DNA from: [Streptosporangium] indianense
GTDB taxonomy: Bacteria > Actinomycetota > Actinomycetes > Streptomycetales > Streptomycetaceae
Direction: 5' to 3'
Assembly: GCF_021474405.1 (NCBI RefSeq)
Contig: NZ_JAKEIO010000012.1
Coordinates: 1-64,000, forward strand
DNA length: 64,000 nt
Position 1 is the stretch's first letter; the number at the start of each line of letters is the position of its first letter. Positions 1-9,732 of the stretch are shown here, piece after piece. The notes beneath the pieces were generated by a model. The model was not told where the DNA came from. It saw nothing but the letters and a program-made list of their open reading frames with translations, and did not search any database. Position numbers and translations under genes: made by a program.

Positions 1-3000
1 GGCGGGTTCGGTGCGGAGGGTCCACACGCCGTGCGCGCCGCGAACGCGGTGGTCGCCGCCCACCCGTCCCTGCGGCTGAGGCTCCGCAGTGGCCCGGGGT
101 GCGCTGGTTCCCAGGTGTTCGGCCAGGGCGCGGGGGGTTTTGAGCAGGAAGACGTCCCTCGGGGTGAGGGGCAGGCCCAGGGCCCGGGCCCTGTTCACGA
201 CCGTGATGGCGATGATGCTGTCGCCTCCGGCGCGGAAGAAGTCGGTGTCGGCGTCCACGGAGGTGCCGGGCAGTGTGTGAGTGAAGATTTCGATCAGCGT
301 GGCACGTGTGGTGTGTTCACCTGCGGGTGTGTCGTGGCTGGTCGCGCAGTTCCCCGCGCCCCCTGGGGCGCGCCCCGCCAAGGCCGTTCTGTCCAGCTTG
401 CCGTTGACCGTCAGGGGGAGGGCGTCGATCGTCAGGACCCGGCTCGGGATCATGTGCACGGGCAGTTTCTCCGTGAGCCGGCGGTCGAGATCACCCGGCG
501 CGCTGCCCACCACGTGCGCCACCAGGTGGTCCCCGGTGTCCGCCACCGTCACCGCCACGTCGGTCACGCCGTCCAGGGCCCTGATCGCGGACTCCACCTC
601 GCCCAGCTCGATGCGGAAGCCCTTGAGCTGGACCTGGTCGTCGGCGCGGCCGGTGAAGACCAGTTCGCCGTCGAGGGTGCGGATCGCGAGGTCGCCCGTG
701 TGGTACATGCGGGAGCCGTCGGCCGCGAACGGATCGGCCACGAAGCGGCCCGCCGTGAGTCCGGGCCTGCCCAGGTAGCCGAGCGACACCTGGTCGCCGG
801 CGACGTAGATGGCGCCCTCGCGGCCGGGCGGCACGGGGCGGAGCCGGTCGTCGAGGAGGTAGGTGACCAGGCCGGGGATCGGGCCGCCGATGGGGCTGGC
901 GTCGTCGCCGGGGGCGAAGTCCTCGTCGGTGAGCACCCGGTGGGTGACGTGGACGGTCGTCTCGGTGATGCCGTACATGTTGACCAGCTCGGGGGCGGTC
1001 GTGCCGTGCCGTTCGACCCAGCCGCGCAGCCGGGCGAGGTCCAGTGCCTCGCCGCCGAAGATGATCCGGCGCAGTGCGGGCAGCGGTTCTCCGGCCAGCC
1101 GGTCGGCCTCGATGAACTGGTAGAAGGCGGACGGGGTCTGGTTGAGCACCGTCACGCCGCGTTCGCGGACCAGGCGGTGGAAGTCGACCGGGGAGCGCGT
1201 CAGTGCGTACTCGGGCACCAGCAGCTCACCGCCGTGGGCCAGCGCGCCCCACAGCTCCCAGACGGCGAAGTCGAAGGAGGAGGAGTGGAACTGGACCCAG
1301 ACGTCCCGCGGGCCGAAGTCCATGTCCGGCCGGGTGTTCGCCAGCAGCGACACCACGCTGGAGTGGGGGACGACGACGCCCTTGGGGCGGCCCGTGGACC
1401 CGGAGGTGTAGATGACGTAGGCGGGGGTGTGCCAGTCGGGCTCGGGGGCGGGCTCCGCGTGGGCGGCCGGGGGCTCTTCGCCCTGGACCAGCACCTGGGC
1501 CGGCACCCCCGCCCGGGCCAGGAGGTCCGTGAAGCGGTCGTGCTGGTCCCGGTCGACGAGGACGACCTGGGGGGCCGCGTCGCCGAGGACGTACTCCAGC
1601 CGGTCGTCCGGGTAGGCCGGGTCGAGCGGGACGTACGCGCCGCCCGCCGCCACGATCGCGACCAGGGCGACGACCTGTTCCAGGGAGCGCGGGACGGCCA
1701 CGGCGACCCGCTTGCCCGGGCCGGCCCCGGCCGCGCGCAGGGCCGCGGCCAGGTCGTTCTTCGCGGCGGACAGTTCGCCATAGGTGAGGGACCGGGTGGT
1801 GCCGTCGAGGGCGCACTGGGTGACGGCTGTCGCGGCCGGGTCGCGGCGGGCGGCGGTGTCGAAGAGTGTGCCCAGGGTGGTCGGGGTGACCGGCGCGGGA
1901 CGCCGCTCGCCCTCGGGCGTCAGGTCGACGATCCTGGCGTCCGGGCGGGTGAGCAGGGCGCTCAGGGTCCGGGTGAAGGTGTGCAGGATGCCCCGGGCGG
2001 TCGGCACGCCGAGCAGTTCGCCGTCGTAGATGAGGTTGAAGCGCGGACGGCCGTCCGGGGCGCGCTCGACCACGAGCGTGAGCGGGTAGTGCGGGGCGCC
2101 CTCGTTGGTGAGGTCCGTGATGGTCAGGGTGTCGCCGGGACGCCGGAGCGACGTCACGTCGGTGGCCACGTCGAACACCACGAGCGTGTCGAAGAGCGGG
2201 CCGGAGCCGGCCTGGCGGCCGATGCGCGCCAGGGAGACGTGCTGGTGCGGCAGGACGGCGCTGTGATGGTCGCGTACGGCGCTCAGGAGGTCGTCCGCGG
2301 TGGTGCCGGGGGCCCAACGGGCCCGGACGGGGATGGTGTTGATGAACAGGCCCACCATGTCGCCGATGCCGGGGACCTCGGCGTCGCGGCCGGAGACCGT
2401 GGAGCCGAACACGACGTCTCGGCTCTGGAGGATGCCGCCCAGGGTGACGGCCCAGGCGCTGTGCACGGCGACGCTCAGCGGGACTCCGGTCTGGCGGGCA
2501 GCGGCGTCGAGGTCGGTCCCGGGTTCCACGGCGAGGTCGGCGAACCGGTCCGAGGGCGTGTGTCCCTCGGCCACCAGTGAGGGTCCGGGCAGTCCGGCGA
2601 GTTCCTCGCGCCAGACGCGGTCGCTCTCGTCGGCGTCGCGTCCGGCGAGCCAGTGCACGTAGTCGGCGAAGCCGCCGACCGGGTGGACGCTGCCCGGGGC
2701 GTGGTACTCGGCGAGCAGCGCGCGCAGCATCGGGGGCACGGACCAGCCGTCGGCGATGATGTGGTGAACGGTCTGGACCAGGATGTTCCGGCCGGAACCG
2801 GCGCGGACGAGCGTGTACCGCATGAGGGGGCCAGTGGCCAGGTCGAAGCCGGCGCGGCGGTCCCGATCGGCGAGGTCGCGTATCTCCCCGTCGGTGATGC
2901 CGGGGCGGTCCAGCGTGGTGAACGGGGCTTTGGCGCCATGCTCCAGGACGGAGACCACGCGGCCGTCGGCGAGGGCCGTGAAGCGGGCGGCCAGGTTGGG

Positions 3001-6000
3001 GAACAGGGTGAGCATCCGGGTGGCGGCTGTCGCGAGCCGGTCGGCGTCCACCTCCCCTTCGAGGGTGAGCAGTTGCTGCTCCACGTAGGCGCCGGCGGAG
3101 TCGTCGTCGAAGACCGAGTGGAAGTAGAGGCCTTCCTGGAGCGGGGTCAGCGGGAGGATGTCCCGCAGTTCCGGCCCGTCCAGGGCGTCCACGTCGGACT
3201 GTGCGAGCGGGACGAGGGGGAAGTCGCTGGGCGAGTGGCCGCCCTGGTCGAGCGCGGCGAGTCCGGTCAGGGCCGTGCGGAAGTAGTCGCCGAGTGCGGT
3301 GATGTCGGCGTCGGTGAACAGGCCGTCGGGCCAGGAGATGGTGGTGACCAGCTCATAGGCGCCGGAGGCGGCGGGTTCGGTGATCGCGTTGAACTCCAGG
3401 GCGCGGGGCAGGCGCATCCGCGGGTCGCGCTTCTCGCCGAGCTGGCCGGTGGTGCCGGCGAGTTGCCAGTCGCCGGGCGCGCCGGCGGCGAAGCGGCCGA
3501 GGTAGTTGAAGAGCACCTGGGGTGCGGGGGCGTCGAACTCGCTGTGGGTGAGGTAGCGCAGGGCCCCGTAGGAGATGCCGTTGTCCGGGACCAGGGCGAG
3601 GTCTTCCTTGACCGCCTTGAGGGCGGAGGTCAGGTACGCGGGGGTGGTGAAGTCCGTTGCCGTGCCGGGGTCGACCGTGACCGGGAAGAGGGTGGTGAAC
3701 CAGCCCACCGTCCGGGACAGTTCCGGTTCGAAGCCGGCCGGGCCCGCCACGAACTGCCCTTCGCGGCCATGTCCTTCGAGTTCGATGTGGGCGAAGGTCT
3801 GGTCCTGGCCGAGGTCACGGCGCCGACGTGCGAGGGCGACGGCGAGGGCGGTGAGCAGGACGTCGTTGACGCCGGCGTGGAACTTCGCGGGGATCTCGCC
3901 CAGCAGCGCGGCGGTGGTCTCGGGGCCGACGGTGACGGTCCGCAGGCGTTCGCGGGCGACGGTGTCCGTCTCGGACAGAGCGCGGTGCGCCAGGGGCCGG
4001 TCCTCGCCGGGCAGGGGGCGCCGGTAGTACGAGCTGTCGGCGTCGAACGCGGCGCGCTCCAGCAGTTGCGTCCAGCGGCGGAACGACGTGCCCACCGGGG
4101 GGAGTTCGACGGGTTCACCGGCGGTGAACCGGCGCCAGGCGGTGGCCAGGTCCTCGATGAGGACGCGCCAGGAGACACCGTCGACGACCACGTGGTGGGC
4201 GGCCAGGACGAGTTGGCGTGCCTCGGGGCGCCACACGGCCCGGAGCATGACGCCCTGGTCGGGGTTCAGTCCGGCGGTGGCGAGGGCGACGCACTCGTCG
4301 AGCGGCCGGTCGCTGCGCTGCCAGCCGGGCGCGGCCCGGTCCGCCCCGGGGATGTCGAAGCTCCAGCGGCTGCCGCGTACCAGCTTGGCGCGGAGCATGT
4401 CGTGCCGGGTGAGCAGGGCGGTGAGGAGCGCGTCGAGGGCGTCGCCGGTCAGCTCCGCGGGGGTGTTCAGGACGACGGACTGGACGAAGCCGTCGACGGC
4501 GTCGGTGGTCTCGCCGAGCCACTGCACGACGGGTGAGCCCACGACGGTGCCGGTGGCGACGTCGGCGTGGTCGACGGTGGTGACGTCCTCGCGGCTCGCG
4601 ACCGCGGCCAGCGCGCCCACGGTGCTGTGCGTGAAGATCTGCCGTGACGTGACGTGCAGGCCCTGTTCGCGCAGTGCGCTCAGCAGGGAGATCGCCAGGA
4701 TGCTGTCGCCGCCGAGCTGGAAGAAGTCCTGGTCGACGCCCACCCCTTCGAGGCCCAGCACCTGCGCGACGGCCGCGCTCACGGCCCGTTCGTCGTCGGT
4801 GGCGGGGCGGGCCGGCGAGCCCGTCCCGAGGGTGGGTTCGGGCAGGGCGTTGCGGTCGAGCTTGCCGTTGGCGGTGAGCGGGAACTCCTCCAGCACCACG
4901 ATGTGGGCGGGCACCATGTACTCGACCATGTGCGCGCCGGCCCATGCCTTGACCTCGTCGGCCCGCAGGTCCTCGCTGCCGGCGGCGGGTATGACGTAGC
5001 CGATGAGGTAGGTGCCGCCGGCCGCGTTCTTCCGCGCGACGACGCAGGTGTGCCGGACCCGCGGGTGCTCGGCGAGACCGACCTCGACGTCCTCGATCTC
5101 CAGTCGCATGCCGCGGATCTTGATCTGGTTGTCGGCGCGGCCGAGGAAGTCCAGCGACCCGTCGGGGGCGAAGCGGGCCAGGTCGCCGGTGCGGTAGAGG
5201 CGGGAGCCGTCGTCGGCGAAGGGGTTGGCGACGAAGCGGGAGGCGGTCAGGCCGGGTGCGCCGACGTACCCGCGGCCCAGGAGGAAGCCACCGACGTAGA
5301 GTTCACCGCCGACGCCGACCGGGCACGGGCGCAGTTCGTCGTCCAGGACGTAGAGCTGGGTGTTGGGGTTGGCCTTGCCGATGGACGTCGACAGGCGTTC
5401 CGCGGCGCCCCGGTAGATCACGTGGGAGACGCCGATGGTCGTCTCGGCGGGGCCGTAGCCGTGGTACATGGGGATGTCGAGCTTGGCGCGGAAGCGCTCG
5501 TACAGCTCGGGGGTGAGGACCTCGCCGCCGCACCACACATGGCGCAGGCTGTCCAGGCGGCCGGAGTCGCCGGTCATCTCCAGCAGCACGTCCAGCATGG
5601 ACGACACCAGGTACGTGAAGGTGACGCGCTGTTCGGCGATGACGCTCAGCAGGTGGTGCGGGTCGCGTTCGCCGCCGGGCCGCAGGACGACGAGCCGGCC
5701 GCCCGAGACGAGCGGCAGGAAGATCTCGTTGATGGAGATGTCGAAGGACAGCGGCGCCTTGAACAGGGAGGCGTCGTCGGTGCCGAAGCCGAGGATCTCG
5801 TTCACCTGCCACAGCAGGCGCTCGCTGATCGCCTCGTGCCGGATCATCGCGCCCTTGGGCCGTCCGGTCGATCCGGACGTGAAGATCACGTAGGCCAGTG
5901 CGTCGCCGAGGACGGTGACGCCGGGTCCCTCGGCGGGGTACGAGCCGTACTGCCAGTGGCCGAGGTCGACGGCCACGGCGTCCGGTTCGGCCGGGTCGTG

Positions 6001-6735
6001 CGTGCCGGAGGCGTTGAGCTGCACGGCGACCCGGGCGTCCTCGATGACGACGGCCCGGCGCGCGGCGGGCCACTGCGGGTCGAGCGGCACGAAGGCGCAC
6101 CCGGCCTGGAGCACGGCCAGCAGCCCGACGACCATGTCGGCGGAGCGGGTCAGGGAGATGCCGACGACCTGTTCGGCGCGCAGCCCGCGGGCGCGCAGGT
6201 GATGGGCCAACTGGGCCGCGTGTGCCGCGGTTTCACGGTAGGTCAGCGACCGGTGCTCGTCGACGACGGCCACGGCGTCCGGTCGTGCGCTCGCCTGTTG
6301 GAGGAACATCTCCACGAGGGTGGGGCGGTCCCGGTCGGCCCGGTTGTCGTTCCACTCGGCCAGGACCCGGAGTCTGTCCGTCACGCCGGAGGGGCCGATG
6401 GTGCCGAGCGGCCGGTCCGGGAAGTCGGCGAGGTCGTCGAGTGCCGCCTGCGCGTCCGCCAGGGGGACTTCGTCGGGGACGGTGATACCGCGGCCGTCCG
6501 GGGTGACGTCCCAACCGGCGGGCGGCGTACCGCCGTTGCCGGCCCAGCCGAGGACGTCGGCGAAGAGCGTGCCGGGCGTGAGCTCGATGCCCTCGGGGCT
6601 GGTGCCCGTCGCCCAGTACGACAGGCCGATGGCGCAGGCCCGGCTGAGGGTCCTGTCCGGTTGGTCGCCGATCCGCCGGCGCAGATCGGCCAGGCGCGTG
6701 GGGGAAAGCAGGGCGAGACGAGCGTGGGGTTCCAT
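1..6735 (-). CDS. cchH: Coelichelin-type nonribosomal peptide synthetase CchH (3' part beyond the window)
   Basis: About 2,245 residues are visible, starting at ATG 6735. Domain order is A1 (core YVIFTSGSTGRPKG near residues 282-296), T1 (LGGDS near 674), E1 (HHVVVDG near 847), C2 (HHIIADG near 1325), A2 (YVIYTSGSTGRPKG near 1778) and T2 (AGGDS near 2172), followed by what looks like the beginning of a second E domain. There is no loading C domain. Aligning the pocket with GrsA gives DINYWGGIGK for A1, the code known for N5-formyl-N5-hydroxyornithine, and DFWNIGMVHK for A2, one residue from the usual threonine code. This matches modules 1 and 2 of the three-module coelichelin synthetase of Streptomyces coelicolor. 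The gene would assemble the ferric-siderophore peptide in the cytoplasm. An iron box lies just upstream. No good ribosome site is seen close to the ATG. Confidence 0.93.
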   Translation of the reverse strand, partial: MEPHARLALLSPTRLADLRRRIGDQPDRTLSRACAIGLSYWATGTSPEGIELTPGTLFADVLGWAGNGGTPPAGWDVTPDGRGITVPDEVPLADAQAALDDLADFPDRPLGTIGPSGVTDRLRVLAEWNDNRADRDRPTLVEMFLQQASARPDAVAVVDEHRSLTYRETAAHAAQLAHHLRARGLRAEQVVGISLTRSADMVVGLLAVLQAGCAFVPLDPQWPAARRAVVIEDARVAVQLNASGTHDPAEPDAVAVDLGHWQYGSYPAEGPGVTVLGDALAYVIFTSGSTGRPKGAMIRHEAISERLLWQVNEILGFGTDDASLFKAPLSFDISINEIFLPLVSGGRLVVLRPGGERDPHHLLSVIAEQRVTFTYLVSSMLDVLLEMTGDSGRLDSLRHVWCGGEVLTPELYERFRAKLDIPMYHGYGPAETTIGVSHVIYRGAAERLSTSIGKANPNTQLYVLDDELRPCPVGVGGELYVGGFLLGRGYVGAPGLTASRFVANPFADDGSRLYRTGDLARFAPDGSLDFLGRADNQIKIRGMRLEIEDVEVGLAEHPRVRHTCVVARKNAAGGTYLIGYVIPAAGSEDLRADEVKAWAGAHMVEYMVPAHIVVLEEFPLTANGKLDRNALPEPTLGTGSPARPATDDERAVSAAVAQVLGLEGVGVDQDFFQLGGDSILAISLLSALREQGLHVTSRQIFTHSTVGALAAVASREDVTTVDHADVATGTVVGSPVVQWLGETTDAVDGFVQSVVLNTPAELTGDALDALLTALLTRHDMLRAKLVRGSRWSFDIPGADRAAPGWQRSDRPLDECVALATAGLNPDQGVMLRAVWRPEARQLVLAAHHVVVDGVSWRVLIEDLATAWRRFTAGEPVELPPVGTSFRRWTQLLERAAFDADSSYYRRPLPGEDRPLAHRALSETDTVARERLRTVTVGPETTAALLGEIPAKFHAGVNDVLLTALAVALARRRRDLGQDQTFAHIELEGHGREGQFVAGPAGFEPELSRTVGWFTTLFPVTVDPGTATDFTTPAYLTSALKAVKEDLALVPDNGISYGALRYLTHSEFDAPAPQVLFNYLGRFAAGAPGDWQLAGTTGQLGEKRDPRMRLPRALEFNAITEPAASGAYELVTTISWPDGLFTDADITALGDYFRTALTGLAALDQGGHSPSDFPLVPLAQSDVDALDGPELRDILPLTPLQEGLYFHSVFDDDSAGAYVEQQLLTLEGEVDADRLATAATRMLTLFPNLAARFTALADGRVVSVLEHGAKAPFTTLDRPGITDGEIRDLADRDRRAGFDLATGPLMRYTLVRAGSGRNILVQTVHHIIADGWSVPPMLRALLAEYHAPGSVHPVGGFADYVHWLAGRDADESDRVWREELAGLPGPSLVAEGHTPSDRFADLAVEPGTDLDAAARQTGVPLSVAVHSAWAVTLGGILQSRDVVFGSTVSGRDAEVPGIGDMVGLFINTIPVRARWAPGTTADDLLSAVRDHHSAVLPHQHVSLARIGRQAGSGPLFDTLVVFDVATDVTSLRRPGDTLTITDLTNEGAPHYPLTLVVERAPDGRPRFNLIYDGELLGVPTARGILHTFTRTLSALLTRPDARIVDLTPEGERRPAPVTPTTLGTLFDTAARRDPAATAVTQCALDGTTRSLTYGELSAAKNDLAAALRAAGAGPGKRVAVAVPRSLEQVVALVAIVAAGGAYVPLDPAYPDDRLEYVLGDAAPQVVLVDRDQHDRFTDLLARAGVPAQVLVQGEEPPAAHAEPAPEPDWHTPAYVIYTSGSTGRPKGVVVPHSSVVSLLANTRPDMDFGPRDVWVQFHSSSFDFAVWELWGALAHGGELLVPEYALTRSPVDFHRLVRERGVTVLNQTPSAFYQFIEADRLAGEPLPALRRIIFGGEALDLARLRGWVERHGTTAPELVNMYGITETTVHVTHRVLTDEDFAPGDDASPIGGPIPGLVTYLLDDRLRPVPPGREGAIYVAGDQVSLGYLGRPGLTAGRFVADPFAADGSRMYHTGDLAIRTLDGELVFTGRADDQVQLKGFRIELGEVESAIRALDGVTDVAVTVADTGDHLVAHVVGSAPGDLDRRLTEKLPVHMIPSRVLTIDALPLTVNGKLDRTALAGRAPGGAGNCATSHDTPAGEHTTRATLIEIFTHTLPGTSVDADTDFFRAGGDSIIAITVVNRARALGLPLTPRDVFLLKTPRALAEHLGTSAPRATAEPQPQGRVGGDHRVRGAHGVWTLRTEPA
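334..363. repeat. Streptomyces dispersed GC-rich repeat inside the synthetase gene
   Basis: These 30 bases match 56963-56992 at 29 of 30 positions. That second copy is intergenic. The core is CGCGCAGTTCCCCGCGCCCC. Here the repeat lies in frame inside cchH, where it encodes part of the linker between A2 and T2 (about residues 2124-2134). Confidence 0.8.
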
Positions 6736-6761
6736 CAAGACTCAGCGTCCCTTCCAGAATG

Positions 6762-6780
6762 TGGAGTTAGGCTAACCTAA
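6762..6780. promoter_or_regulatory. DmdR/IdeR iron box upstream of cchH
   Basis: TGGAGTTAGGCTAACCTAA matches 16 of 19 bases of the actinobacterial iron-box consensus TTAGGTTAGGCTAACCTAA. It sits between the end of cchG and the start of cchH. This suggests cchH has its own promoter, repressed by the iron-loaded regulator. Confidence 0.85.
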
Positions 6781-6791
6781 ATAAGGGTTGC

Positions 6792-8579
6792 CTAACTACC
6801 CTCTCGCCAGGCCCGCCACAGTCGTGCGTACCGGCCGCCCAGAGCCACCAGCTCCTCGTGCGTCCCCTGCTCGACGACCCGTCCGGCGTCGAGCACGGCG
6901 ATCCGGTCCGCTGCCATCGCCTGGGTCAGCCGGTGCGCCACGAACAGCGTGGTCCGCCCCGCGCACGCGGCCAGTACGGCCCGTTCCAGCTCGGCGGCGC
7001 CCTCGCTGCCGGCCTCCGCGGTGGACTCGTCGAGAACCACGACGGGTGCCCGCCCCAGCACCAGTCGCGCCAGGGCGATCTGGGCGACCTTGGTGACGTC
7101 CAGGCGCTCACCCCCCTCACCGACGGGCGTGTTCAGACCGTCGGGGAACGCGCAGACCCAGCCCTCGGCCCCGACGGTGCGCAGGGCGTCCATCAGCTCG
7201 GCGTCGGTCGCTCCGGGGGCGGACAGCCGCAGGTCGTCGGCGAGCGGGCCGGAGAACACGTGGGTCTCCTGCGTCAGGATGCTCACCAGGGCCCGCGCCC
7301 CCGCCTCGTCCAGGTCGGCCAGGTCGGTCGTGCCGATGCGCACCGAACCGGCCTCGGGGGTGCCGATGCCGGCGATCAGCGCGGCGAGCGTCGTCTTGCC
7401 CGCGCCCGTGGCGCCCACCAGGGCGAGCGAACCGCCGGCGGGGATCGTCAGGTCGACGTCCCGCAGCACCGGCTCCTCGGAGCCGGGGTAACGGAACGTC
7501 AGCCCCTCGACCGTCACCGGGCACGCGCCCGCGTGGGCCACCGGGACGGACTCGTCGCCGACCAGCCGCTCCTCGGCGGACTCCCCCAGCACCCCCACCA
7601 GGCGGGTCAGGCTCGCGCCCGACTTCTGCGCCTCGTCGAAGGTGAACATGATGGCGCCGAGCGGCGTGAACAGCCGGTGGAACAGCAGCGGGGCCGCCGA
7701 CACCTCGCCCAGCGTGGCCGCGTCCGCCTCCAGCAGCGCGTACCCGACCACGAGGATCAGGACCAGGCCGATGAACTCGGCGCGGTTCTCGCGGCCGACG
7801 AACCGGCCGAAGAACCGGAAGACCTCGATACCGAGTTCCCGCACCCGCCAGGACTCGGTGGTGACCTCCTCCCGGAAGGCACCCTCCAGACGGTAGGCCC
7901 GGACCGTGTCGATGCCGTTCAAGCCGCTGATGAACGCCTGCGCCCGGTCGGCCTGGGCGACGCGCTGCCTGCGGTACAGCGGGGCGGACCGGGGCAGGTA
8001 CCAGCGCAGCGCCAGCGCGTACGCGGGCAGCGCGCCCGCGCCGGCCAGGCCCAGCCGCCAGTCCAGCCCGAACATGCCGAGGGTCGCGATGACGACGAGC
8101 ACACCCGCCGAGAACACCGTGGGGACGGCTGTGCGGATGCCCTTGGAGATGACGGCCACGTCGTCCCCGACCCGGGAGAGCACGTCTCCCCGGCCGACCT
8201 GCTCGATCCGGGTGCTCGGCATGCCGAGCACCGCCCGTACGGCGCCCTCCCGCAGCCGCGCGAGCAGATCCGCGCCGAGCCGTCCGATCAGGTACGTCGA
8301 CCCCGCGGTGGCCGCCGCGCCGAGCAGCGCGGCGGCACCGATGAGCACCCCGATCGCGACCAGGACGGAACGGTCACCGCCCCCGACGACCGCGTCGACC
8401 ACCCGGCCTAGCAGAAGCACCGGGAGCACTTGAAGCGCCGCCCCCGCGACCGTGGTGAGCACGGTCGCGACGGTCAGGCCGGGCATCGCGCGGCAGTGGT
8501 CCGCGACCCATCGGGCGGCCTCGCGGCCGGTCGTCGTGCGCAGGGTCGCCGGGGCGACGCGCGTGTCGGTGGCGCCCAC
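6792..8579 (-). CDS. cchG: Siderophore ABC exporter, fused membrane and ATPase domains
   Basis: A 595-residue half-transporter: an N-terminal membrane domain with about six hydrophobic helices (residues 30-300) followed by an ATPase domain. Walker A is GATGAGKTT and Walker B ends VVVLDEST. By position in the cluster it is expected to export the finished coelichelin-like siderophore. The usual LSGGQ signature is absent: after GEGGER the sequence reads LDVTKVAQIALAR. The D-loop and switch His (VAHRL) are present. The GTG start lies three bases after the cchF stop, so translation is probably coupled. No iron box precedes it, so it is likely read from the cchF promoter. Confidence 0.88.
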   Translation of the reverse strand: MGATDTRVAPATLRTTTGREAARWVADHCRAMPGLTVATVLTTVAGAALQVLPVLLLGRVVDAVVGGGDRSVLVAIGVLIGAAALLGAAATAGSTYLIGRLGADLLARLREGAVRAVLGMPSTRIEQVGRGDVLSRVGDDVAVISKGIRTAVPTVFSAGVLVVIATLGMFGLDWRLGLAGAGALPAYALALRWYLPRSAPLYRRQRVAQADRAQAFISGLNGIDTVRAYRLEGAFREEVTTESWRVRELGIEVFRFFGRFVGRENRAEFIGLVLILVVGYALLEADAATLGEVSAAPLLFHRLFTPLGAIMFTFDEAQKSGASLTRLVGVLGESAEERLVGDESVPVAHAGACPVTVEGLTFRYPGSEEPVLRDVDLTIPAGGSLALVGATGAGKTTLAALIAGIGTPEAGSVRIGTTDLADLDEAGARALVSILTQETHVFSGPLADDLRLSAPGATDAELMDALRTVGAEGWVCAFPDGLNTPVGEGGERLDVTKVAQIALARLVLGRAPVVVLDESTAEAGSEGAAELERAVLAACAGRTTLFVAHRLTQAMAADRIAVLDAGRVVEQGTHEELVALGGRYARLWRAWREGS

Positions 8580-8582
8580 TCC

Positions 8583-9641
8583 CTACTCGACCGACTTGAC
8601 GAGCTCGTCGATGGCGTACGGCATCGACAGCAGGGTGCCCTGGGAGATGGCCGCGCCGACCGCCGGTCCCTCACTGTCGAGCAGGTAGGACACGTTGCCC
8701 TTCTTGACCGCGTCGAGGTTGGCGAACAGCTTGAACTTCTTGAGCGCCTGGGTGTCGGCCTTGTCGTTGATGACGAAGATGCGGTCGACGTCGACCAGGT
8801 CGACACGCTCGGGCGAGAGCGTGGTGTAGAAGCTGCCGCCCGCGATCTTGTCGATCTCGGTCTGGTACGTGTAGCCGATGCCCGTGACGAGCCGGCCGCG
8901 CACGTCGGTGGAGGTGAAGGGCGCCACCGAGTCCTTGTACCAGGACAGCGCGACGGCGGTCTGCTTGCCGAGCTCGGGGTGCGCCTTCTTGGCCGCGTCC
9001 AGCTGCCCCTGGATGCCGTCGACCATCTTCCGGCCATCGTCGGCCCGGCCGAGGGCCTTGGCGATGTGCAGGGCGTTGTCCTGCCAGGGGGCGCTGAAGG
9101 GCTCCTTCTCGCCCTTGGTGCGGGCCACCGTGGGCGCGATCCTGGAGAGCTTGTCGTAGGCGGCCTTGTCGATCTCGGAGTACACCGCGACGATCAGGTC
9201 GGGCCGGAGGGCGGCGATCTTCTCGTAGTTGGGGCCGGAGTCGCCGTTCTTCATGACGACCTCGGGCTTGGTGTCACCCCACTGGTCCTTGACCCACGGC
9301 CACTGGGTGTTGATGTCGGGGCTCTTGCCGGGCGGGTTCGGGTACTGGTCGACCATGCCGACGGGCTTGATGCCGAAGGCCAGGACGGTCTGGTCGTCGG
9401 TGTAGCCGACGGAGACGACCCGCTGCGGCGCCTTCTCGACGGTGGTGGATCCGAACGCGTGCTCCACGGTGACCGGGAACTCACCGGCGGCCGCGGCCTG
9501 AGTGTTCTCGCCCTGGCCGCCCTTGTCGTCCGCGGAGCCGGAACCGCATCCCGCGAGGAGACCGACGCCGAGGGCGGCCGCGGACAGTGCCGCCGCCAGC
9601 CGCCGCCATGGCTTCCCGGGCGTCGTTCGATGGAGGAGCAT
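8583..9641 (-). CDS. cchF: Ferric-siderophore-binding lipoprotein
   Basis: A 352-residue substrate-binding protein of the FhuD/BtuF-like periplasmic-binding class (PF01497). A signal peptide ends in the lipobox LLAGCG near residues 25-30, so the mature protein should be lipid-anchored outside the membrane. It would capture the ferric siderophore and hand it to CchC/CchD/CchE. ATG 9641 is preferred over ATG 9647 because AAGGGG lies six bases upstream of it but abuts the other. An iron box at 9714-9732 lies directly upstream. The gene is the first of the cchF-cchG pair. Confidence 0.9.
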   Translation of the reverse strand: MLLHRTTPGKPWRRLAAALSAAALGVGLLAGCGSGSADDKGGQGENTQAAAAGEFPVTVEHAFGSTTVEKAPQRVVSVGYTDDQTVLAFGIKPVGMVDQYPNPPGKSPDINTQWPWVKDQWGDTKPEVVMKNGDSGPNYEKIAALRPDLIVAVYSEIDKAAYDKLSRIAPTVARTKGEKEPFSAPWQDNALHIAKALGRADDGRKMVDGIQGQLDAAKKAHPELGKQTAVALSWYKDSVAPFTSTDVRGRLVTGIGYTYQTEIDKIAGGSFYTTLSPERVDLVDVDRIFVINDKADTQALKKFKLFANLDAVKKGNVSYLLDSEGPAVGAAISQGTLLSMPYAIDELVKSVE

Positions 9642-9713
9642 CAACATCCCCTTGCTGTCGCGCCAGTTCGCTGCGCCCTTGCCTAAGGGCAGCCAAACCT
9701 TACCGCGACTTAA

Positions 9714-9732
9714 TGAGGTTAGCCTAGCCTTA
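9714..9732 (-). promoter_or_regulatory. DmdR/IdeR iron box upstream of cchF
   Basis: Read on the minus strand this is TAAGGCTAGGCTAACCTCA, 16 of 19 matches to the iron-box consensus. It starts right after the cchE stop and is about 70 bases upstream of the cchF start. It should repress cchF and cchG when iron is plentiful. Confidence 0.85.

Noticed and set aside
31..2580. An 849-codon open frame on the plus strand opposite the synthetase
   Set aside because: It is rich in Gly/Val/Asp/Gln without domain motifs and is the antisense of clear A, C and T domains.
4654..6780. A 708-codon plus-strand frame
   Set aside because: It is an antisense shadow of A1 and T1 of CchH, and high GC makes such frames common.
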